From assembly GCF_000482465.1 (NCBI RefSeq), contig NZ_AXVJ01000044.1, forward strand, positions 1-64,000: DNA of 64,000 nucleotides. The letters are read 5' to 3'. Positions 8,035 through 20,100 of the stretch are shown piece after piece; positions within the stretch are counted from its first letter, which is position 1; each line of letters begins with the position of its first letter. The translations under genes were made by a program, and so were the position numbers. Below the pieces are notes generated by a model. The model did not search any database and was not told the origin of the DNA. It was given only the letters and a program-made list of their open reading frames with translations. This stretch comes from Runella limosa DSM 17973 (GTDB taxonomy: Bacteria; Bacteroidota; Bacteroidia; Cytophagales; Spirosomataceae).

Positions 8035-11000
8035 TTAGAACCCTCTCAAGTAAACTGCTAGGTCGTCTTTAGGCGTTAGGTCTAACCGTTTTTTAAGTCG
8101 GTAGCGGCTTTTTTCCACCCCAGTTACCGATATATTCAGGATAGCCGCCAGTTCCTTATTTGTCATATTTAGGCGCGTAAGTGCGCACATTCGAAGGTCG
8201 TTCTGAGTAAGCGATGGGTGTTTTTTTAGAAGTTCGGTTGTGAAATTTTGATTGACTTCATCGAAATACAAGGTAAACTGCTCCCAACTTCGTTCTCCTT
8301 CAATTTCGGTTTCAATCGTCTTTTTAAGGCTTTTGAGTCGTTTAATTTTTTCTGTTTCTTCTACGTTCCGAATGTCTTCCAGTTGCTCTACAATGCTGAT
8401 AAGGATTTCATTTTTATGTGCCATTTGCACGGCCGTTGCCATTAGTTCCGTATTTTTTGACTGTATTTCGGTTTCTAATTTTTCGTTTTGCAGGTGCAAA
8501 ATGGCTTGTTCTGCCGCTAAATTTTCGTTGGTCAGGGTTAAAATGGCACGGTCAGATTCCAGCACTTTTTGTTTTAATGCCATTTCGCGGCGCGAGGTAT
8601 ATATTTGTAAAATCAACCTAGCCAAGGCCAAAGTCAGAAGCCCGATGACTAGCTTAAACCACCACGTTTGCCAAAAAGGAGGAGTAATGACAATGGTCAG
8701 CGTTTTTTCATTGCTCCAAACGCCATTATTATTGGTTCCTTTCACTCGAAACACGTAGGTGTCTGGTTCTAAGTTTGTGTAGGTGACGAGTCGTTGGTCA
8801 CTGTTCGCCATTCGCCACTCACGGTCAAAACCCACCATCTGAAAAGCATACTGGTTTTTGAGTGGGTCGGTAAAATCAAGGGCGGCGAACCCAATTGAAA
8901 ATACGTTATCGGCATACGACAATTCTACTTCGGAGGCGTGCTCCAACGGGTTATTCAAAACGGTGCGCCCATCGGGCAACTTTCCTGTTGGAACGGATTG
9001 GTTAAAAAGTTTAAAGTCAGTCAACACCAATTTAGGCGTTTTTTTCAAATACCGCACTTCTTCGGGACGAATCAAGCTCAAACCGTTGATACCTCCAAAG
9101 TAAAGTACCCCATTGTCGCTTCGTAAACCCGTAGCTTGGTTAAATTGGTTAGAAGTCAGGTAAGAGTTTTTGGTAAAGTCAAAGTTAAGCCACTGGTTCG
9201 AGTCAACCTCAAAACGGCTGACACCCCGAAACGTACTTACCCATAAATAACCCTCTTTGTCTTCCATAATTCCCATGACAGCATTGGAAATCAAGCCCTG
9301 TTGCTCCGTAAAATGTCGAAATTGATCATTGCCAAGCCAAAGATTCAGTCCACCGCTTTCGGTACCAACCCAAAGCCGTCCTTTAGAATCCTGAAAAACA
9401 CACCGAATATCATTGGCAGATAGGCTCTTAGAATTTTCTCTTTCATGCTGAAACCGTTGGCATTTCGCCGTTTTTGTATCAAAAATATTTAGACCTTTGG
9501 TATCGGTACCTACCCAAATTTGGTCATTTTTATCTGCAAAAATCACCATGATATCATCACTCGAAAGGCTGTGAGGGTCTTTGGGATAATGGTTAAAACG
9601 GGTGAATTTTCCCTGTGCTACATCATCCAATCTAGCCAAACCTCCTCCCAAAACGCCCACCCACAACCGCCCCGAACGGTCTTCCGTCATTGTCCATACG
9701 TTATTTCCTCCGATGGTAGTATGGTCAGTTGGGTTAAACCGAAAATGTTTAAAACGTTGCGTTTTGGGTTCAAAGTAGCTCAAACCATTCTCAAAATACC
9801 CCAACCATAAACGTTGACGGGAGTCTTCAAAAATGGTTTTGACCACGCTTCCATAGCCTACGGGCTGGTTGGGGATGGGCGAAAAAGTCTTCAGGCGGTT
9901 GTCAAACCTATTGAGCCCTCCGCCGTCGGTACCGATGTATATTTGACCATTTTTGGCCTCGCAAATACTCAAGACCGAGCGATGGCTCAGTTCCCCCTTT
10001 TTGCTACCCGTTTGAGTAAATGTTTCAAAACGCGTTTTATGCGCTTTATAGACGTTGATTCCCCCATTAAACGTCCCAATCCATACGTTTGCATCGCGGT
10101 CAACGAGGATATTCAGCAAAGCATTTGAGTTTAATTTTCCTTGCATTTTTCCGTACTGAACCGAAGAAAACGTCTCGTTTTTTAGATCAAAAATATTCAA
10201 ACCACCTCCATCCGTTGCCAAAAGCAGTTCGCCGCTCGGAGCCTGTACAATCCCCATGACGTTGTTGGAAGAAAGGCCATCCTTCATTGTGTATCGACGA
10301 ACCTCTAAAGTAGTTAGGTTGATTTTATACAAGCCAGACCCCTGCGTTCCGACCCATAAGTTTCCTTTTTTATCGTTAAAAAAGACTTTTCCAAAACTCT
10401 CAAAATCAGTGTCGTTTTTCGCGCTTGAATGGAATTGATGAATGCTTTTTTCATCAAAATAATAAACGCCTTTTCCACTGGTTGCCAGCCAAATTCGACC
10501 TTGGTTGTCTTGGCTAATGTTGGATACTTCGTTGAAGGCCAGCGGAGAATTTGACGCATCAAAATGCCTCATTTTCTTTACTTTGGGCTCATAGCACCAT
10601 ACACCCGCCCCAATCGTTCCAATCCAAATGCGGCCTTTTCGGTCTTCAAACAGGTGCTTAATCCATTTTTTTTCCAAAGGTTTAAATGATAATTCATTGC
10701 TCAAATTTCTGAACTCACCCGTGTTGGCTTCCCGCAAATTAAGCCCTTCCGTTTGTGTCCCTACCCAGAGATTCCCCTTGGAATCTTCCAAAATGGCGTG
10801 CACACTTTTTCCTTGAAATGAAGGCATACCACTCCCCGACTGCCGAAAAACCCGACACTCATATCCATCAAACCGCACCAAACCATCTTTGGTACCCGCC
10901 CAAATAAAACCTTGCTGGTCTTGGGTTAGACAAAATACGGTATTGTGTGGCAACCCCTCAGTGATGGTCAGGTAATCAAACTGTTCAAAATTTGTTTGCG

Positions 11001-11055
11001 CTAACGCTGTTTGCAGAAAACCTACAAATACAAGAAAGATTAAACTTCGGAGCAT
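8035..11055 (-). CDS. Two-component-propeller sensor with Y_Y_Y domain, TM helix and LuxR-type HTH
   Basis: The ATG at 11055 is preferred over an in-frame TTG five codons upstream and gives 1006 residues. After a signal peptide ending in ALAQ, about fourteen propeller-blade repeats with the IWxGTxxxGLxxFD pattern fill residues 25-650. A Y_Y_Y-type beta domain follows (680-745), then one TM helix near 750-775, a coiled coil, and a C-terminal winged/LuxR-like HTH (LTQNDLRMCALTRLNMTNKELAAIL). No histidine kinase or receiver domain is present, so it is a one-component transmembrane regulator: outside ligand, direct DNA contact inside. Lying between the GH16 gene and the adhesin gene on the same strand, it may control polysaccharide use or surface genes. 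That is inference. Confidence 0.85.
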   Translation of the reverse strand: MLRSLIFLVFVGFLQTALAQTNFEQFDYLTITEGLPHNTVFCLTQDQQGFIWAGTKDGLVRFDGYECRVFRQSGSGMPSFQGKSVHAILEDSKGNLWVGTQTEGLNLREANTGEFRNLSNELSFKPLEKKWIKHLFEDRKGRIWIGTIGAGVWCYEPKVKKMRHFDASNSPLAFNEVSNISQDNQGRIWLATSGKGVYYFDEKSIHQFHSSAKNDTDFESFGKVFFNDKKGNLWVGTQGSGLYKINLTTLEVRRYTMKDGLSSNNVMGIVQAPSGELLLATDGGGLNIFDLKNETFSSVQYGKMQGKLNSNALLNILVDRDANVWIGTFNGGINVYKAHKTRFETFTQTGSKKGELSHRSVLSICEAKNGQIYIGTDGGGLNRFDNRLKTFSPIPNQPVGYGSVVKTIFEDSRQRLWLGYFENGLSYFEPKTQRFKHFRFNPTDHTTIGGNNVWTMTEDRSGRLWVGVLGGGLARLDDVAQGKFTRFNHYPKDPHSLSSDDIMVIFADKNDQIWVGTDTKGLNIFDTKTAKCQRFQHERENSKSLSANDIRCVFQDSKGRLWVGTESGGLNLWLGNDQFRHFTEQQGLISNAVMGIMEDKEGYLWVSTFRGVSRFEVDSNQWLNFDFTKNSYLTSNQFNQATGLRSDNGVLYFGGINGLSLIRPEEVRYLKKTPKLVLTDFKLFNQSVPTGKLPDGRTVLNNPLEHASEVELSYADNVFSIGFAALDFTDPLKNQYAFQMVGFDREWRMANSDQRLVTYTNLEPDTYVFRVKGTNNNGVWSNEKTLTIVITPPFWQTWWFKLVIGLLTLALARLILQIYTSRREMALKQKVLESDRAILTLTNENLAAEQAILHLQNEKLETEIQSKNTELMATAVQMAHKNEILISIVEQLEDIRNVEETEKIKRLKSLKKTIETEIEGERSWEQFTLYFDEVNQNFTTELLKKHPSLTQNDLRMCALTRLNMTNKELAAILNISVTGVEKSRYRLKKRLDLTPKDDLAVYLRGF

Positions 11056-11103
11056 TGAGTCAAGTATCAAAAGCGAAAGGTACTACGAACATCCGTAAAC
11101 GAC

Positions 11104-11136
11104 AAAAGGCTGCCTCCGAAATGGAAACAGCCTTTT
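11104..11136 (-). terminator. Terminator after the giant adhesin gene
   Basis: Arms AAAAGGCTG and CAGCCTTTT enclose a 15-base loop, 22 bp beyond the adhesin stop codon. A T-rich end on the minus strand supports use by the adhesin transcript. Confidence 0.65.
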
Positions 11137-11157
11137 GCAAAAATTGTTTTAAAGCGA

Positions 11158-14100
11158 TTATTCTACTTTCACCACTTTCAAGGTGGCTTGTTTTTCCGAA
11201 GTTGCTACTTTCAAAAGGTACATTCCGTTTGGCAAGTCATTTACGTCAAACTCCTCTTGATGTGCATTGGTTTCTGCCACAAACAATCGGTTTTGTACTG
11301 TACGCCCAGCAGCATCCATCAACGTCGCCTTTACCTCTTTGCCTTTGCTATTGGCTACTTTGAGACGAAGGATTTTTGAAACTGGGTTTGGCATAACCGT
11401 TGCAAAAGAGGCGTGATCGGTCATCTGTTGTCCGTTGTCCGAAACCGCCGTCCTCACTCCCCCTACACCTACCCCATCTCTCGATTGTATTCTGAACCAG
11501 TACTCTTGGTAGGTTAGTACATTACCTTGGGGTTTACGGGTTGATGGATAAATACTTCCCCAGCCCTTTTGATCCCAATAACGAACCCCCAACTTATACA
11601 ATCCTTTTGGTAAGCCAGTATCGTAGGTATTACCTCCTGCACCATTGTCTTCGTAGAAGCCGTAAGCAGGGTGATTTTGAGCGTACAGCTCCGTCCAACC
11701 TTCGCGGTTGGCATACATGAAATACGGTGCATTGTTTTCGTGGGTATTGAGCGAACGTGGTACACCTACCTCAGGAGTGGCCAACATGTCGAACGTCAAC
11801 GAACCATTGGTCCCCAAGTCACACACATCTGCGAAGATTGTCCAAAAACGTGGTGCAGTCTTGTTTACATTCTCCACGTAGTACAGCGTTGGGTTGGTTT
11901 GAGTACTAAATTCTAGCTCTGGCCCTCCGTCACGGGTGATAAATTGACTTGTCCAAAGTGACTTATCATTGGCGGCTTTTATGCCTGATTTAGTTTGACC
12001 AATATTAATGAGGGTTAACTCAAAAGCTTTCCAAATTACCGTCATACGAACACTTTCTGTACTTTGGCAACCGTCGGTAAAAATACACTTAGCCCAGTAG
12101 CTTTGCTGCGTTGCATTACTAAACGCCACTTGGAAACTATTTTCGTTCACTCCAGTGTTCCAGAACGCCTTACTACCTGCTGGACAATTGGCCGAAACCG
12201 TCACTGAAGTACCCGTACAAACGATGGTGTTTGAAACCGACACCGCTGGTGCGGTGTTCACTGGCGCTACTGTGAATGTCACGACATTACTCTTCTCACT
12301 CAAACAACCCGCATCTGTCTGACAGCGCGCATAATAAGATGTCGTTGTTGTAGGGCTCATTGCTGGCAAACTAGGCAAAGCCACGTTTGTCGCCGCGTTG
12401 AACCATATTGTTGTCGTTCCTACACAGGTCGATGTACTCGTCATCGGTACAGCACCACCGCAACTACTGGTTGAATTTAGACTCACAACAGGCGTTGCTA
12501 AGGTTGTTACGGTCCTCAAACTCATCGGAGCCGATTCGGTTTCAACACACGATGGTGTTCCGTCCGCTTTTCGGCAACGAACGCGGTAATTGTGAACGAG
12601 GCCATCTACCAACTGCGTAGGCACTGTCGTACTGTAACTATCCCCATCAACCGAATACAAAATTATTTCCCCAGCGGCACAAGTGGCATTGAAGGTGATG
12701 TTTGTTCCAGGCAAATCACAGAGTACCTTCGACTCACCCGCCGCCACTGTAACACCATCGGATACCAAAGACACATTTTGTGGAATCGATGCTCGGTAAT
12801 TGATTGTCAATGTAATAATTCCTGTATATGTCGTTGGACAACTCGCATCGCAAGCCGCTTGATAGTGGTGGGGTTGGTTGTTGGATGACTGGGAAACTGG
12901 GGCTGTAGATGACCAAGCGCTCCAAGCGCCACTGCCTACTTGTACCCGCCACACTGGATTTCCTACCACGCACGAAGTCAAAACCGTAAACGCCAAACTA
13001 TTCACAGGGTTCGCATCAATGTCACAAAAAGTTTGAGTATTTCCTTCGTTTAAAATCTGTTGCTGGGTTGACAAACTAATTTCTGGTTTGCCTTGAACCG
13101 TCACCGTTACGGAGGTTCCTACGTTCGAGCTACATCCATTGGCGTCGCTCACACTCACTAATGTGTAGGTGTAAATTCCAGGAACGCTCGTTGGAGCTGT
13201 CGTCGTAGCAGTATTCCCCGTTGAAACCAATGACGTTTGAGGTGTACCGTTGATTTGGTAATTGAAGGTATAAGGCGATGTACCGTTTGCCCCCGTAAAA
13301 GTCACCATTGGTGCTGCTCCCGTGAGACATACTGTCGTTGTCCCCGCTATCGTCGCCGTAGGCAGCGGCGTATTTACGATGGTGCCTGTACCATCTAAAG
13401 TAGCTCCGCCTCCGCTCAAACTTACGTTGCGGCCGCTGGCGTTTAGACTGCTCAAGCGTAGCAGAAGGGTTTCGTTAACTTCGTCTTTACAATCTCCGTT
13501 TATCGTAACTGTTACTGTTTTTGTGGTTTCACCCGCCGCAAATGTTAGGGTGCCTGACGTACTTACATAATCATTATCGGCTATGGTAGCAGTGCCGTCA
13601 ACCGTAGCATAGTTGACTACTACTGTGGCATCGGAAGGATTAGAAAGGTTCAAGTTAAACGTCATGGTCGTTGTTCCTGTACTTCCCTCAAACACCGATG
13701 GGCTTGAAACGGTCAGCACACTGGCATCGTCGTTGGTAATAGTGCCAGTGCCCGAGCCATCCAAAATTGCCGCGTTTATAGGATCACTTAACGTCATTAA
13801 GATGGTTTCATCTAGCTCAACCGTGTTGTCACCGTTCAAAACCACCGTGATGGTTTGCGAAAACGCTCCTCCTGCCGTAAATGAAGCCGTTCCATCCGCA
13901 AACGTTTGATAGTCTGTACCCGACGTAGCAGTTCCTCCAGTGATACCATATTTCACCGAACACGCATTGGCATTGACCGTACGAATTATGGTGAAAGTCA
14001 AGTTCGTAGTACCGCTATTCCCTTCGGTGATGGTTACATCGTTGATCGAGAATTGAGTATTTACAATTTGAATGGCATAATCCTCTACTTCTCCGTCAAT

Positions 14101-17100
14101 CGCCAGACCTTCGGGACTTAGCCCACCAGTGGAACTGATACGGAAACGGGCAAAACTATTGCTTGGCGTTGCGCCTGCAGGAACAGGGAAGGTCAAGTTA
14201 TTAACACCTGCACTCACTGGTGTGCTAATAAATATTTTTTCGCTTACCTCAAACGTTCCGTTGTTATCAAAGTCCACCCAAGCATCAAGATTACCCGCTG
14301 CGGAGGCATTGACTACTACACTGGCTGTGGTGTTAAGTACCAATACCGATGGCAGTGTCACGCCATCATCGTCAGTACCATCACCCGTTGCAGTTGGATT
14401 TGGTTGTCCGTCTAAGTCCGCATCTACCACCAATCCTAAATGAATACCTCCTGGGGCATTTGCGTGACGTGGGCCATTGCTTGCCGACAATGTCTTGTAG
14501 CTATCAGGCGCGTCACCCCAATCTAATTCGTCGTTTTCGATGGTGCTTGTTTGTGATGTTCCCCCTACGGTCACTCCCGAAGGTGCTCCAGAAATTGCTC
14601 CCAAAGCGACCACAAAGTCCTCATTGGTTTCAATTTTCAGATCTCCATTGGCTTGTACGGTGATTGTTTTGGTTTCATTTGCCGTACCTGCAAAGGTCAA
14701 AGTCCCATCGTTGTCAACGTAATCATTGTCAGCCACGGTTGCTGTGCCATCGCTTGTTGTATAGACTACGGTGAAACCACCTTGTACGGCATTTGTCAAG
14801 GTAGCGGTAAAGGTATAGGCGACTGTTCCCGTGTTGGTTTCAGGTTTTGACGTTCCACCCGTCAAAGTGACCGTTGAGGCATCATCGTTATTGATAGTTC
14901 CCGTACCTGTTGCCGTACCTAGAATGACGTTACGGCTCGGGGCGGATAAACTATTCAAAGCTACGTTGAAGATTTCGTTGGCCTCTACTTTGGTATCAGG
15001 TGTAATAGCCACATTCACGGTTTGGGCAGTGGTGCTGCCTGCCGTAAACGTTACTGTTTGGTTGGTTACGGCTGTGTAGTCGTTGTCGGCGGTTGTAGCA
15101 GTACCATCAGAAGTACTGAAATTCACAGTTACATTTATGTCAACAGGATTACTTAAAGTCACCGTAAATACCTGCGGTGTGACAGCTTCGCTCTGACTCA
15201 CATTGCCTGCCAATGATACCGTTGCTTGGTCATCGTTGGTGATGGTGGCAGTTTGAGGAGTTCCAGCAATCGCTATTACAGCTGCTTGAGTAGCACTTGT
15301 TGCACTAATTGCCCCTAACGCAGCCTCAAACGTTTCGGTAGCTTCTACCAAATTATCACCTAGTACATCTACCGTCCACGTTCTAGTTTCACCAGCGGTT
15401 CCAGTAAACGTCAAGCTACCATCGTTGTCGGTATAGTCTGTTCCCACTGTTGCAGTGCCATTTCCAGTAGCATAGGCGACTTCGAAACCACCTTGTACGG
15501 GAGCTGATAGTGTGGCCGTGAAGGTATAGGCAGTATTTCCGCTGTTGCCTTCATTTTTGGCAACACCTCCCGTTAATGTCAAAGTAGCAGCGTCGTCATT
15601 GTTGATAGTCCCCGTTCCCGTTGCGGTGCTGATGGCTCCGTTGGTTGGGTTTGAAAGAGTAACAATCACCGTCTCATTGTCTTCCACGACCACATCACCA
15701 TTGACTACCACCGAGATGGTCTGCGTTAATGAACCTCCTGCGGTGAAGTTAATGGTTCCCAAAGCAAATGTTTGGTAATCACTTCCCGAGGTTGCTGTTC
15801 CGCCTGTGATGGCATAGCTTACGGACGATGCCGTTGCATTGGAAGTTCGGTTGATGGTGTAAGTCAAATTGGTTGTTCCGCTGTTTCCTTCAGTGATAGA
15901 AACATCGTTGATAGAGAACTGATTATTTAAAATAGATACTTGATAATCTTCCACTTCACCGTCTGCGGCAAAGCCTGTTGGAGATAGACCTCCTGCGGTA
16001 CTAACTCGGAAACGGGCAAAGGATGTACCCAAAATTGCACCCGCAGGTACATTGACAGGAATAGTGTTAGCACCAGCCACTAAGTTTGCTCCATTCGCTA
16101 CTTTTTCGTTGGCATCATCCCAATCGCCATCACGGTTAAAGTCAATCCACGCATCTAGCTTAGAAACCGCCGAAGCAGTCACAGTGACGCTGCCTGTGGT
16201 ATTGATAATAAATGCACTTGGTAACGTGACTCCATCGTCGCCCGTAGCATCGCCATTGGCGGTTGCGGTAGGTTGACCATCCAAATCAGCAGTCACAGTA
16301 GCCCCCAAAAATACGCCTCCTGGTGTGAGCGTATGATGGGCACCGTTGTCAGTCAATGTCGTTGGGTACGAACTGGCAAAACCACTTTGGCCTGTCGTAG
16401 GCGCGTCGCCCCAATCTAGTTCGTCGTTGTTGATGGTTCCCGTTTGTGATGTTCCACCCACGGTCACTCCCGAAGGAGCGCTGGTAATTACTCCCAAAGC
16501 GACCACAAAATTCTCGTTGTTCTCAATTTTTAAATCTCCGTTGACTTTTACGATGATTGTTTTGGTTTCACTTGCCACGCCAGCGAAGGTCAACGAGCCA
16601 TCATTATCAATATAATCATTATCAGTGACTGTGGCAGTGCCGTCGTTGGTGTTATAGGTGACGGTTAATCCCCCTTGTACAGGATTGTTCAAGGTAGCGG
16701 TAAAGGAATAATCCACCGTACCCGAGTTGCCTTCTGCTTGCGCAATAGCCCCCGTGAGGGTGACTGTAGCGTTATCGTCATTGGTAATTGTACCAGTTCC
16801 TGTAGTGGTAGCGCCCAAGCTTACACTTCGACCTGATGCTGACAAACTACTCAACGTGACGTTGAAGGTTTCGTTAGGTTCTACAATATTGTCATTTGTT
16901 ACAGCTACATTCACAGTTTGAGCTGTAGTGCTACCTGCAGTGAAAGTTACCGTTTGGTTGACCGACGTGTAGTCGGCTGATGTTGTTGTGACATCCGTCG
17001 TGGCAAAATTCAAGGTAACGTCCACATCCACTGGATTGCTCAAACTGACCGTAAATACCTGTGGGGTGACAGCTTCACTTTGGCTTACATTGCCTACTAA

Positions 17101-20100
17101 CGATACCGTTGCGGCATCATCGTTGGTAATGGTAGCCGTTCTAGTCGGGCTACCACTCAGGCTAACAGAAGATGACAACGTACCTGATATTGAACCAATA
17201 ACGACTGTAAACTCTTCGTCCAATTCAACTTTTAAATCTCCATTGACGAGTACCGTGATGGTATGTTTTTCTCCCGCCGTTCCAGTAAATGTTATTGAGC
17301 CATCATTATCTTGGTAATCGCCATCGGCTGTCGTTGCTGTACCATTGTTGGTATTATAATTAACGGTAAACCCTCCTACTACCTCTTTGTCTAAAGTGAG
17401 GTCGTAGGCATAGGCAACTGTTCCCAAAGCGCCTTCATTTTGTGCTGCTACGGTACTAAAAGTCAACGTAGCGAAATCTTCGTTGGTAATCGTTCCTTGT
17501 CCTTGTCCGTCCGAAATTGCACCATTGCTTGGCGCCGAAAGATTCACAAAAAAGCTTTCGTTAGGCTCTACTTTATTATCTCCATTTACGGCAACAGTTA
17601 CTGTTTTGTCTGCTTCTCCTGCGGCAAAGGTTAGTGTACCACTCGTGCTCGTATAATCATTATCGGCGGTCGTAGCGGTGTTATCGGCAGTGGCATAGTT
17701 AATGGTTTCGGCCGTGGCTGTGCTGGTACGATGTACGGTAAACGTAAAATTGGTCGTTCCTGAATTACCTTCATTTGCCGTCACATCATTGATAGAAAAC
17801 TGAAGATCATCGTCGTTTATTGTTCCTAAACCTTGGGCATCTGAGATTGTAATGTTTGAGCTTAAAGTGCTTACTCGATTGCTTAAATTGACAAAGAAAG
17901 TTTCGTTGGCTTCTCCTACTGCATCTCCAATGACTGGAACGGAGATTGTTTTTGTCGTTTCTCCAGCGGCGAACGTAAGCGTACCATTGGTGGTTGTATA
18001 ATCAGTACCAGCGGTGGCTGTTCCAGGAGCTGTGGCATAATCTACAGAGACAGTGGCACTCACAGGATTGCTTAACGAAACTGTAAATACAAAATTTGTA
18101 GTGCCTGAATTTCCTTCCGTTTGAGACACATCGTTGATGGTGATTGCAGCGTTGTCATCGTTCGAGATACTACCAATACCTATATCCGAGTGAATTATAT
18201 CCCGCCCAGAAGCCGCTAAACTGCTAAAAGCTACCGAGAAATTTTCATTAGGCTCCACTAATACGTCCCCATTGACTGTGACCTCAAAAGTATGAGATTC
18301 CCCCGCGTTACCAGTAAAGCTGAGTGTTGCATTATTCGCATTATAATCTAAACCAGCTACTGTTGCTGTTCCATTTGCCGTAGCTATATTGACTGTATAT
18401 GGTACATCCACCACTTTATCAGCAGTAACCGTAAATGTGAAAATTGTTGTACCACTATTCCCTTCCGAGTTCGATACATCACCAACGGTTAGTGTAGCTT
18501 GGTCGTCATTGGTAATCGTTCCTACGCCCGTTGCATCAGTGATGATGACCCCATCAGGCGCCCCCGAAAGCACGACATTGAAGGTTTCATTAAGCTCTAC
18601 GATGTCGTCGGAATTGACTGTTACAGAAACTGTAGCGTTGAGGTTATCACCTGCCGTGAAGCTCACTGTTCCGTTAGAAATAGCCGTATAATCACCGTTA
18701 TTAGCTGAAACCGCTGCTGTGTTTACGGTTAGGCCAAAAGTTCCTGAATTATCACTACGATTCACTGTAAAAGCGAAAACAGTTGTTCCGCCTCCTGAGC
18801 CCTCAGATTTCGTAACATCATTAATGGTTATCAACGTAGGGGTTCTAAAGCCAAAGTCTAGGGTAGTGTTATTTTCAACAGCACCTCCAGTATAATTCAA
18901 GGTAATGGCTTGACTAGCAATGGAACTGTTGATGGCGTCTTGGCCATTGTCATCGTTGTCGGTATTATTCTCGGGATCAGGAGCGATGCCCCCTGGGCTT
19001 GAAATTAAACCATTGAGTGGTTTGCCCGCCCCAAACTCAGAAGACGGAATTTGGACAATGTATTTGTCAGAACAGAGATTAGGGAAGTTATATAACCCTC
19101 CTCCTGCGGTAGTAGTATTGGTAATGTACGTATCACCAGCATCCAAACTCCCAGGCGTACTTCCATTGTCGCGGTACAAGTTGACCAAAACACCGTTGAT
19201 GCCCAAATCACCACCATCAAATAGGCTGTTTTTGTTGACATCTTGATACACCAAATTTCCCAAGGAGTGTTTCATCAACTGAGTCACGGTAGCGCTTATG
19301 GGTGCGCCAGCTACCTCATCGGTCAAAACATCACCAAAGTTACTTCCTGTGACTGTGCCTTGATTAGATATTTGACACTTACCTAGGGGCAGTGGGTCAT
19401 CAATTGTGACCCGAAACTTGATGGTGATGCTTTTCTCCGCAGGCAATAAAAATCCACTCACACCACCTACTGATACTTGATCTCCCGAAAGCACTACAGA
19501 CTTGCGGGCAGTTTCGTCGAGGGCTTCTTGAATCGCTTCTGCGGTAGGAGCCGTAGCTTGGTTATCAATTTCTTGTTTTGACACTTCAACCACTTGGGCT
19601 ACTTCGGCCGTTTCAGTTTGTGGGCGGTCGATAGCAAGGGGCTCGACTGCAATGCGGACGGGAGCATGGCTGGGAACATTACACGTAACCCCAAAAGTAA
19701 CACCCGTCGTATTGGGGCCATACGCAGTCGTTGTACCGTTTGTATTGCTATTTGAGTTGCCTGACCAGTTAGCAGCAATATCTGACCCTGACCCTGGCCC
19801 TTGTAACATAACAACCGTAGAATTGAAGTGACGCACCCGAAAAGCCCGTGGGTAACCTGTGGGCAAAGTGAGCGCATTGCTACGAATATGACCGCACATT
19901 GTATTAGCGTCACCACCAACATTATCTCCCAATGTCAACATAACCCCTTCAAGGCCCGCTACAGTAGTCGTGGAATTAGTAACATTATTACTTTCAAAAG
20001 TAACATCCAAACGCCCACTGGCGGTACTTGCATTGACTGCCGTAAAATCTATGGGAAGATCGGTGTTAGAAGTGACAATGCTAGGATTATTCTTAAACTC

